A stretch of 7,269 nucleotides of DNA from Alphaproteobacteria bacterium (GTDB lineage: Bacteria; Pseudomonadota; Alphaproteobacteria; UBA828), in the NCBI GenBank assembly GCA_030604165.1, contig JAUVWK010000135.1, positions 1-7,269 on the forward strand, read 5' to 3'. Positions 1 through 5,425 of the stretch are shown here, piece by piece. Each line of letters opens with the position of its first letter. Position 1 is the first letter of the stretch. Under the pieces are notes generated by a model. That model did not search any database. It was given only the letters and a program-made list of their open reading frames with translations, and had not been told where the DNA came from. Position numbers and translations under genes: made by a program.

Positions 1-221
1 ATGAACGGCATGGCGAGGGCGCGGCAGGCGCCGGCAAGGCGCAGAATGTTAGCGAGCGAGCCGCCTTGCACGCGCGCGCCATCCCAGATGCGCTCATGGC
101 TGAGCACGCCTTCGGGGTCGAGAATACTATTTTGCGAATCGGTGTTGATAAACGCGGCGCCGCGCGCGAACAGCCCGGCAAAATCGAGACCCTGCCATTG
201 CGCGTGGAGCTTCGGAACCAT
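1..221 (-). CDS. Isochorismatase-like cysteine hydrolase, amino-terminal part
   Basis: This minus-strand reading frame is open from an ATG at 221-219 to the window edge, giving about 73 residues. An in-frame GTG lies directly before the ATG and an in-frame TGA a few codons further up, so the start is tightly limited. The product begins MVPKLHAQWQGLDF and continues with FINTDSQNSILDPEGVL at about residues 25-41. That matches the first strand and the acidic-residue and Gln signature (D-x-Q-N, then D-P-E-G) of isochorismatase-fold hydrolases, where the Asp belongs to the Asp-Lys-Cys triad. The Lys and Cys would lie outside the window, so catalytic competence cannot be judged and no substrate can be named. 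No clear Shine-Dalgarno sequence precedes the ATG. Instead the start abuts the hairpin-forming sequence at 222-255. The gene is 656 bases downstream of the ykgJ-like gene and is probably a separate unit unrelated to sulfur metabolism. The family call is from motif reading only. Confidence 0.55.
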   Translation of the reverse strand, partial: MVPKLHAQWQGLDFAGLFARGAAFINTDSQNSILDPEGVLSHERIWDGARVQGGSLANILRLAGACRALAMPF

Positions 222-255
222 CACACCAGTGTGGAATCAGACTGGTGCGATTCCA
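222..255 (-). promoter_or_regulatory. Two interleaved inverted repeats before the hydrolase start
   Basis: Two 7-base inverted repeats interlock here. CACCAGT at 224-230 pairs with ACTGGTG at 241-247, and TGGAATC at 232-238 pairs with GATTCCA at 249-255. In the minus-strand transcript these give two mutually exclusive hairpins, each with a 10-base loop. The one nearer the gene can be extended to nine pairs (222-230 with 241-249, including one G-U), which buries the GTG at 224-222 and touches the ATG at 221. The pairing is read directly from the sequence. A role as a translational switch or as overlapping operators is inference. Confidence 0.4.
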
Positions 256-877
256 GGCAAGTGGAAACCGCTCCAGCGACTATCACTCACGACTTGTTTG
301 GGCCGGCAGGGCCACGCATGTAACGGCGCTCGGGGTGATATTGGTGCCTGAACTGGCGTAGCCACCGCCTTATTCTGGCGATCATGGCGGAGTCCGGCAA
401 GCCAGCGAATACGCTACGTGAGACGGTGCGGAACAACAAAGCCACTCCTTACCTGCGGTTATGGACCGCAGTGTTTCTTGCTTCGGCGGATAGGCCCCGC
501 GCGCGGTGGTGACGCCGATGCCCGCTGGTAACAGCGCCAAGCCGACGAGCCACAGACCAAGCCCCAAGGCTTCGCGCGCCACCGCTCGCCTGATTTCGAA
601 AAGCGGCGGCAGCAATACTTAGCGCAATAGTATTAACACGCGGTTGCCTGGCGCGGTCACGCGCAGGGTGGTTAGGGCATCTCCCTTTCGATCTACGCCT
701 CCCGGGGCGCGGCGCATCTACGGTCCAGCTATCTTCTGGTCGCCAATCTTGCCAGCATGAGTAACAAAATATCGATTGTGAGTACAATTAATAGTTTACC
801 GAACGCCGCGGCCGACAATAATTCCGTCTGCTGTCGAATATCCGCCGACCGGGACTCGTCCGGATCCCGCACCCGGA
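222..877. other. 656-base stretch without a convincing gene
   Basis: I find no supported gene here. One minus-strand frame (615 to 382, TTG start) encodes 77 residues with a hydrophobic run around residues 17-34 (LGLGLWLVGLALLPAGIG) that could be a single membrane segment, but it lacks a ribosome site and its tail looks unlike a protein. It may be a decayed gene. Short dyads are present: AATACT at 614-619 with AGTATT at 629-634, and ATTGT at 775-779 with ACAAT at 784-788. The stretch around 760-800 is distinctly richer in A and T than its surroundings, which would suit a promoter or a mobile-element scar, though no clear -35/-10 pair or terminator with a T-run is visible. No tRNA fold was recognised. 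Confidence 0.5.
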
Positions 878-1843
878 TCAGGCGCCGCCCAATTCCTCGC
901 GCGCGGCGCCGATGGCGCGTTGCAGGACGTCTTGCTTCATCGCGATGGTGGGGTCGTTGAACATGACGTTGCCAAGCCAGTCGAAACCAAGCTGGAGCAA
1001 CGTCTCGTCATCGGCCCTTATTGCCGCCACCCTGTCGTCGTCGATTTGATAGGTGGCCAGAAAGCTGGATTCGAAGACGAAGCGGCGGAAGGCATCGACA
1101 TCGGTGGAGGCCATGTAGAACATCTTTTTGGTCTGCGTGCTGACGTCCTTGCCCATCGGCCCGCCGAGCGATCGCCACGAGGCCATTTTCATCAAGATGT
1201 CGATCCAACGTCGATTGATCAGGTCGTAGGGCGCCACCCCCTGTTCCTGGCGGAACGCCTCGACGCTTTGCTCCTTGGCCTCCTCGTGCCCCTTGCAATG
1301 CGTTTCCTTGACCAGGAAATACATATCCTCCCGTTGGTCATGCCCCTTCATCTTGAGCGCCCCCAAACCCAGCGGGTAGTAGCGGCAGGTGACCGGACGC
1401 GAGGCGTAAACCGTGCAGCCCACCTCATCATCCATGAAAACGCATGGGCCTGCGCCGTCCTTGCCGGTCATCAGCAGCTTCGCCACGGGCAGGCCGGATC
1501 CGGCGTGGATGGCCGGCACCGCGTAACGCGCCACGAAGGCGGCCGGGCGCAGCGCGAAATGCCGCGACAGCGCGAGGATATCGCCGGGCGTCAAGGTGAC
1601 GTCGGCGCCGTGGCAGCAGACGTTCCAGCACGACACGCCCTTGTGGCAGCGGAAGCTGAAGCGGTCCGACGCTTTGAGCCGGACCGGTTGGACGACGCCG
1701 CCTTCGCGGTCGCGCACGCCGTCAAAGATCGTGGCTTCCACATCGCTGGCGCGCGCCTGCCGAGCCGCGATCTCCTGCGCGGCACTCGGCTCCGGCCCGA
1801 CGGGCGCGTCGTCCGAGTCGCTCAGTTGTTTTTTATCCGGCAT
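878..1843 (-). CDS. YkgJ-family cysteine-cluster protein in the apr operon
   Basis: The product has 321 residues and is probably cytoplasmic, as no signal peptide or membrane segment is seen. It carries the pattern of the YkgJ (Fe-S or zinc cluster) family: C66, C72, C76 and C77 in a C-x5-C-x3-CC arrangement, then C134, C143 in CTVYASRP, and C153 in CRYYPLG, with a further C183. Family members are thought to bind a metal or iron-sulfur cluster, and their biochemical role is mostly unknown. The first 55 or so residues are polar and probably disordered, and the region after about 190 has no recognised fold. The start is firm: an ATG at 1843-1841 preceded by GGGAGG (minus strand of 1851-1856) at a 7-base spacing. 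It begins 34 bases after the aprA stop in the same direction, so it is very likely the third gene of an aprB-aprA operon. A role in maturation, cluster repair or electron transfer for APS reductase is an inference from position. The stop is TGA. Confidence 0.85.
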   Translation of the reverse strand: MPDKKQLSDSDDAPVGPEPSAAQEIAARQARASDVEATIFDGVRDREGGVVQPVRLKASDRFSFRCHKGVSCWNVCCHGADVTLTPGDILALSRHFALRPAAFVARYAVPAIHAGSGLPVAKLLMTGKDGAGPCVFMDDEVGCTVYASRPVTCRYYPLGLGALKMKGHDQREDMYFLVKETHCKGHEEAKEQSVEAFRQEQGVAPYDLINRRWIDILMKMASWRSLGGPMGKDVSTQTKKMFYMASTDVDAFRRFVFESSFLATYQIDDDRVAAIRADDETLLQLGFDWLGNVMFNDPTIAMKQDVLQRAIGAAREELGGA

Positions 1844-1850
1844 TACTTTG

Positions 1851-1856
1851 CCTCCC
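1851..1856 (-). promoter_or_regulatory. Shine-Dalgarno site of the ykgJ-like gene
   Basis: GGGAGG on the minus strand sits seven bases before the ATG at 1843. It lies in the 34-base gap after aprA, so the ykgJ-like gene can be translated from the aprBA message by its own strong site. Confidence 0.7.
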
Positions 1857-1877
1857 GGCCCCGAGCCGGCGATTGGC

Positions 1878-3785
1878 TCAGTGCCCGTGGTCGACGAGAG
1901 CGCTCCAGTCGCGTTTGAAGACGTCCCACTTCTCGGTCTCCGGGTCGTAGCGGGAGTTGACGAAGCAGTGCCAGTTGTCCTCGTCGAGATCGGGATAATC
2001 CGCGCGGTAATAGAAGCCCGGATAGCGGGTCTCTTCGCGGAACATGATGTGCCGCAGGTGCAATTCGGCGGTCCAAAGCCGGTGGTAGTTCTCCCAGGCG
2101 CGCAACAGTTCGTGGAGGTCCTTGGCGCGCAGGTGCGCGCTGTCCTCCTTGAGCATGGTGAGATATTTCAGGCCTTCGCCGAGCAGCGTGCCGTTGGTCT
2201 GATAGTAGGTGGCGACGCCCGCGACATATTCGTCCATGATCTTTTGCAGGCGTTGCTGGAACATGCGCGGCAGGATGTAGTGCGGGTTGACGTCCTCGGC
2301 GGTGGTCTTGTCCTTGTGCTCGAGATAGGTGCGCACCGGCTTGTAGATCTGCTCCGAGATTTCGCCGAGGTCGCCCTTGAGCGCCGGCTGGAAGTCTTTG
2401 TGGTCGCGCACGAACTTGACCATCGATTTGCCGGCGATGCGGCCTTCGGCGTAGGAGCCCGAAGAGAATTTGTGCCCCGACGCGCCGACCCCGTCACCGG
2501 CCGTAAACAGCCCCTTGACCGTGGTCATGCGGTTGTAGCCCCATTTCCACTCGGCCGGAGAGCTCATGTCTTCCGGACCCGACACCCAGATGCCGCAGCA
2601 GCCGGAGTGTGAGCCGAGCAGATAGGGCTCGGTCGGCATCAGTTCGGACTTCGACTGCTCGGGCCGGATGTTGAGGCCGGCCCAGACGCCCGCCTGACCG
2701 ATGCACATGTCGAGGAAATCCTCCCAGGCCTCGGCCTCGAGATGCTTGACCTCCTTCGGCGTCATGGTCTCGGCGAGCTTGGCCATGGCGCTCGGGGTAT
2801 CCATGTAGATGGGCCCGCGGCCTTCCTTCATTTCCTTGAGCATGGCGTGGTTGCGCAAACAGGTCGGCACCACCGCCGCCTTGTCGTAGGGCGCGAAGTC
2901 GGCCAGCATGGCGGCGTTCTTGGTGACATAATCCTCGCCGAAGCCGTTCGTCGCCTTCGATTTGAACAACAGGAACCAGGCCCCGACCGGGCCGTAGCCG
3001 TCCTTGAAGCGGGTCGGCACGAAGCGGTTCTCCATCATGGTCAACTCGGCGCCCACCTCGGCGGCCATGGCGTAGGTCGAGCCGGCGTTCCACACCGGAT
3101 ACCAGACCCGGCCCATGCCCTCGCCGGTGGAGCGCGGACGGAACACGTTGACCGCGCCGCCGGCCGCCAAAAGGATGGTCTTGGCCTTGAAGACGTAGAT
3201 CTTGTCCTCGCGCACCGAGAAGCCGACCGCGCCGGCGATCTGGTTGGAGTTATTGCTGTCGAGCAGCAGTTTGACGATGAAGACGCGCTCGAAGATGTTT
3301 TCCATGCCGAGCACGGCCTTGGCGGCCTCGGCGACGATCGGCTTATAGCCCTCGCCGTTGATCATGATCTGCCAACGGCCGGAGCGCACCGGCTTGCCGC
3401 CCTCGGCCAGCGGCACGCCTTCGCTCTCCTTGTCTTTCCAGATCGGCAGGCCCCATTCCTCGAACAGGTACACCGTGCCGTCGACATGGCGGCCAACGTC
3501 AAAAACCAGGTCGTCGCGGATGATGCCCATGAGGTCCGCGTGGACCATGCGAACTTAATCCTCGATATCATTCTCGCCGATGTAGGTGTTGATCGCCGAG
3601 AGGCCCTGCGCCACCGCGCCCGAGCGGTCCATCGCCGCCTTGTCGACCAGCGTGATCTTGACGTCGTCGCCGGCCCAGCGCTTGGCTTCGTACGCGGTGC
3701 CGCAGGCGGCCATGCCGCCGCCGATGATCAGAATGTCTGTCTCGTACTCAACGATCTCGGGACTGCCGAAACTGCCTTCGCTCAT
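1878..3785 (-). CDS. aprA: APS reductase alpha subunit AprA, interrupted by an in-frame TAA
   Basis: This is the flavoprotein subunit of dissimilatory adenylylsulfate reductase, which interconverts APS with AMP plus sulfite. Read through, it gives 635 codons including the stop codon, normal for the family. The amino end (from ATG 3785-3783) has the FAD-binding GGGMAACG at 22-29 and the hallmark QGLSAINTYIGEN. After codon 76 comes TAA (3557-3555) where relatives have a tyrosine (D-Y-V-R-M), and the same frame then continues unbroken to TGA at 1878. Downstream segments are typical: GRHVDGTVYLFEEWG, RFVPTRFKDGYGP (R254, R259), GSHSGCCGIWVSG (H393) and GASGHKFSSGSYAEGR (about 435-449). R259 and H393 are the probable counterparts of active-site Arg265 and His398 of the Archaeoglobus enzyme, by approximate position. 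The start has GAGGA nine bases ahead. Reinitiation at ATG 3548-3546 would yield 556 residues lacking the FAD dinucleotide motif. The break may be a real nonsense mutation, a sequencing error or readthrough. Identity is certain; functional state is not. Confidence 0.95.
3555..3557 (-). other. Premature ochre codon inside aprA
   Basis: The minus-strand codons read GAG GAT TAA GTT CGC ATG, with no frame change before or after. A single third-base change (TAA from TAC or TAT) would restore the tyrosine normally found at codon 77. Other complete genes in the window end in TGA or TAG, and no TAA is used as an evident natural terminator. That is expected in high-GC DNA and does not by itself imply recoding. 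Confidence 0.9.
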
Positions 3786-3796
3786 CGTTCGCTATC

Positions 3797-3824
3797 CTCT
3801 GCACACGGGCCTCTGCACACGGGC
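3797..3824 (-). repeat. Perfect 14-base tandem duplication before aprA
   Basis: CTCTGCACACGGGC occurs twice in direct succession on the plus strand (3797-3810 and 3811-3824). On the coding strand each copy ends in AGAG followed by G, so the purine-rich ribosome-binding element before aprA is also doubled. The proximal AGAGGA is the one placed correctly for the ATG at 3785. The duplication looks like a recent slippage event. Confidence 0.85.
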
Positions 3825-3845
3825 AAAAGGCGCCTCGTCGGGACC

Positions 3846-3891
3846 TTAGCCCGTCTAGAGTGAACGCCTCGCCACAGCCCCGACGGGCTAA
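3846..3891 (-). promoter_or_regulatory. 10-base inverted repeat in the aprB-aprA gap
   Basis: TTAGCCCGTC at 3846-3855 is perfectly complementary to GACGGGCTAA at 3882-3891, separated by 26 bases. The aprB stop codon (TAG, 3890-3888) lies inside the stem. No T-run follows, so it is not a classical terminator. A transcript stem-loop that protects the upstream aprB message or tunes the AprB to AprA ratio is possible. Only the pairing is observed. Confidence 0.6.
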
Positions 3892-4307
3892 AGCGTCGGA
3901 AGCGCCCCTTGTTCGGTAAAGAAATTCGGGCCGTCGAGATCGCCGGGTTCGGGCTTGTTGCCATAGGGATCGATCGACCCCACCGCTGTCGTCCGCACCG
4001 GAAATTTGAACCGCTTCACCTCGCCATCCCGAAACTTGATGGTCCACATGATGGCGTTGTCGGTGCGCAGGGGAATCACGGCGCCCCCCATCGGCACCCA
4101 ATCCTGGAACGAGCGAACTTCAATCGCCTGCTTCGGACAGGCCTTCACGCAACACTGGCACTCCCAGCACTGTTCCGGCTCCTGGTTGAAGGCCTTCATG
4201 CGCTCGGTGTCGAGCTTCATGAGATTGTGGGGGCAGATATACATGCAGGCGGTGACTTCGCCTCCCTTGCAACCATCGCATTTGTCGGTATGCACGAATG
4301 TCGGCAT
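3888..4307 (-). CDS. aprB: APS reductase beta subunit AprB, two [4Fe-4S] clusters
   Basis: This is the iron-sulfur subunit that carries electrons between the FAD of AprA and its redox partner. The 139-residue product has two four-cysteine sets: C10, C13, C21, C25 (followed by PHN) and C47, C50, C53, C57 (followed by P), with an extra C52 beside C53. Trp48 fits the tryptophan described between cluster and flavin in the Archaeoglobus enzyme. The carboxyl half (about 60-139) is the family's beta-rich region and tail that wraps around AprA. A longer frame opens at 4364, but the family's usual start MPTFVHTDKCDGC and a GGGAAG element seven bases ahead favour ATG 4307-4305. The gene ends in TAG at 3888. 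It is the first gene of the probable aprB-aprA-ykgJ-like operon, 102 bases ahead of aprA, a longer gap than is usual between these partners and filled by a stem-loop and a tandem repeat. The subunit itself appears intact. Confidence 0.97.
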   Translation of the reverse strand: MPTFVHTDKCDGCKGGEVTACMYICPHNLMKLDTERMKAFNQEPEQCWECQCCVKACPKQAIEVRSFQDWVPMGGAVIPLRTDNAIMWTIKFRDGEVKRFKFPVRTTAVGSIDPYGNKPEPGDLDGPNFFTEQGALPTL

Positions 4308-4539
4308 TGATTTGCTTCCCAAATGATGCGACAGGGGCAGCACCCGTTGCTGTCCGCGACGCACTCAAACTGCAACGAAATTCGCCCCACAGTCCGTACT
4401 GTAGGGCTGTCTCCACAGCATCTAGAGCGGCTGCCGTAAATTACGCTAGCGCCCCGTGAAAATCCAGACCGGTCGAGGAAATTTCGTCTTATCGGCACTG
4501 CCTTATGAGACCGGCCGCCCTTGGGAAGGAGCCAAGTTG
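4308..4539. promoter_or_regulatory. Divergent control region between aprB and the pyrophosphohydrolase gene
   Basis: The 232 bases between the two divergent starts must hold both promoters. No confident -35/-10 pair was found. Several small dyads are visible: ACAGT/ACTGT at 4389-4393 and 4398-4402, GCTGT/ACAGC at 4406-4410 and 4415-4419, CGTAAATTACG at 4435-4445, and CGCTAGCG at 4444-4451. The first two share the half-site ACAG/CTGT, giving four occurrences within 4389-4418. A further GACAG at 4330-4334 and CTGTC at 4350-4354 flank a possible hairpin nearer aprB. Regulator binding is inferred only from this symmetry. Confidence 0.45.
4526..4531 (+). promoter_or_regulatory. Shine-Dalgarno site choosing GTG 4540
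   Basis: AAGGAG sits eight bases before GTG 4540-4542 and five bases before the in-frame TTG at 4537. It argues against the upstream ATG at 4456, which has no comparable site. Confidence 0.65.
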
Positions 4540-4902
4540 GTGAAACATGCAGCGACACTCGACGATTTGACCGAGCGCTTGATCGCCTTCCGCGATGCCC
4601 GCGATTGGCGCCAATTCCACTCGCTCAAGAACCTCATCCTGTCGCTCAATCTCGAAGCCGCGGAGTTGCTCGAACTCACCCAGTGGAAGACGGATCAGGA
4701 GGTCGAGGCGGCGGCCGGCGAGCCGGCCTTCCAGGCCAGGCTGGCGGAGGAGTGCGCCGATATCCTGCTTTACCTGTTGCTCATCGCCGAGCGCGCAGGC
4801 ATAGATCTGCCGCGCGCGGCGGCGGCGAAGATGGCGCGCAACGAGAGCAAATATCCGGTCGAGAAAGCGCGCGGCAACGCCCGCAAATACACCGAGCTTT
4901 GA
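4540..4902 (+). CDS. MazG/dCTPP1-like nucleotide pyrophosphohydrolase
   Basis: The 120-residue product belongs to the all-alpha MazG-like group, closest in style to dCTPP1 (RS21-C6). These enzymes hydrolyse nucleoside triphosphates, often dCTP or modified nucleotides, to the monophosphate and pyrophosphate. Visible marks are FRDARDWRQFHSLKNL at 17-32, the metal-binding E39-x2-E42 in EAAELLE, a second acidic pair E71 and D74 in EECADILLYLL, and the family's closing stretch NESKYPVEKARGNARKYTEL. An ATG-started frame opens at 4456, but its first 28 codons show no family similarity. GTG at 4540 is preferred because AAGGAG (4526-4531) lies eight bases ahead and it gives the usual length. TTG at 4537 is a close alternative. 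It is the only plus-strand gene between sat and aprB and converges on the ankyrin gene with a 16-base gap. A link to sulfur metabolism, for instance through pyrophosphate, is speculative, and nucleotide-pool cleaning is the default role. Confidence 0.88.
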   Translation: MKHAATLDDLTERLIAFRDARDWRQFHSLKNLILSLNLEAAELLELTQWKTDQEVEAAAGEPAFQARLAEECADILLYLLLIAERAGIDLPRAAAAKMARNESKYPVEKARGNARKYTEL

Positions 4903-4918
4903 CTCTCGCCGGGTTTAC

Positions 4919-5425
4919 CTATTCTTCCGCCCCGGCCCGCCGCAAGAGGTCGGCGATGTGCCGCTGCCCGCGCTTGATGGCGAGGCCAAGCGCGGTCTGC
5001 CCGTGGCGGTCGCGCGCGGTCAGGTCGGCGCCATGCGCGAGCACCAGGCTGACGATCTCGGATTTACCGCCGCCGACCGCCCAGTGCAGGGCGGGCCCGC
5101 CGCCCGCGTCGCGCGCGTTGACGTCGGCCCCATTGGCGAGAAACGCCTGCGCGATCGCGACATGGCCCTTCTTGATGCCTTCGATGAAATCGCGGTCGAT
5201 ACCGAAGCGGCCGGTGTCCCAGCCGCCATAGCCGGCATAGACGAGCTTGCCGCCCACACTCTCCTGCACCATGGGAACATAGGCCTGGGCGCGGAGGTCG
5301 ATCACCAGCGCGCCGTCGCCATAGTCGAGCGCCGCCGCCGTGGCGCCCTCGAGCCTGTCGAAGCCGAAGATCGTCCGGCCGTCGTGCGAGCGGACGTAGT
5401 ACCGGAAATCGCGCCTCTCAGGCAG
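4919..5425 (-). CDS. Small ankyrin-repeat protein overlapping the end of sat
   Basis: The frame ends at TAG 4921-4919. The carboxyl part has about three ankyrin repeats (roughly residues 77-168, counted from the CTG start), with the consensus fragments FLANGADVNARD, ALHWAV, VLAHGADLTARD and TALGLAIKRG, so it is probably a protein-binding scaffold. The first 75 residues (RRDFRYYVRSHDGRTIFGFD, then a segment with VYAGYGGWDTGRFG) form no domain I recognise but look like real protein. The frame is open up to a TGA inside sat, and between that stop and GTG 5305 there is no ATG, GTG or TTG. The best amino-terminal start is CTG at 5425-5423, with AGG seven bases ahead, overlapping the sat stop by eight bases and giving 168 residues. 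GTG 5305 gives only 128 residues and discards 40 protein-like codons. A lost start or a sequencing error is also possible. The overlap suggests translational coupling to sat. No signal peptide or membrane segment is seen, so it is probably cytoplasmic. Its partner is unknown. Confidence 0.8.
   Translation of the reverse strand: MPERRDFRYYVRSHDGRTIFGFDRLEGATAAALDYGDGALVIDLRAQAYVPMVQESVGGKLVYAGYGGWDTGRFGIDRDFIEGIKKGHVAIAQAFLANGADVNARDAGGGPALHWAVGGGKSEIVSLVLAHGADLTARDRHGQTALGLAIKRGQRHIADLLRRAGAEE

Noticed and set aside
224..255. H-type pseudoknot or integron attC site
   Set aside because: Connecting loops of one or two bases cannot span 7-base stems, and attC repeats are nested rather than interleaved.
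382..615. Minus-strand 77-residue frame with a hydrophobic segment
   Set aside because: It starts with TTG without a ribosome site, the second half reads like random coding, and a competing frame overlaps it. It may be a remnant, so it is mentioned only in the non-genic stretch.
841..880. Possible terminator after the ykgJ-like gene (CCGGG near 870 with CCCGG near 850 on the minus strand)
   Set aside because: The stem is only five bases with a long loop and no T-run, too weak to call.
920..1918. Long plus-strand frame of 332 codons opposite the ykgJ-like gene
   Set aside because: It is the antisense shadow of a clearly recognisable YkgJ-type protein in high-GC DNA and shows no motif of its own.
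3555..3557. Genetic-code change reading TAA as tyrosine
   Set aside because: Only one instance is seen and nothing else in the window supports recoding. Mutation or sequencing error is far simpler.
2742..3863. Long plus-strand frame of 373 codons opposite aprA
   Set aside because: It is antisense to strongly conserved AprA sequence, and its Arg/His/Ala-rich composition is typical of a shadow frame.
4308..4364. Upstream extension of AprB by 19 codons
   Set aside because: The family start MPTFVHTDKC with its own ribosome site lies at 4307, and the extension reads as leader sequence.
4456..4539. Upstream ATG extension of the pyrophosphohydrolase
   Set aside because: The extra 28 residues lack family similarity, and the good ribosome site at 4526-4531 points to GTG 4540.
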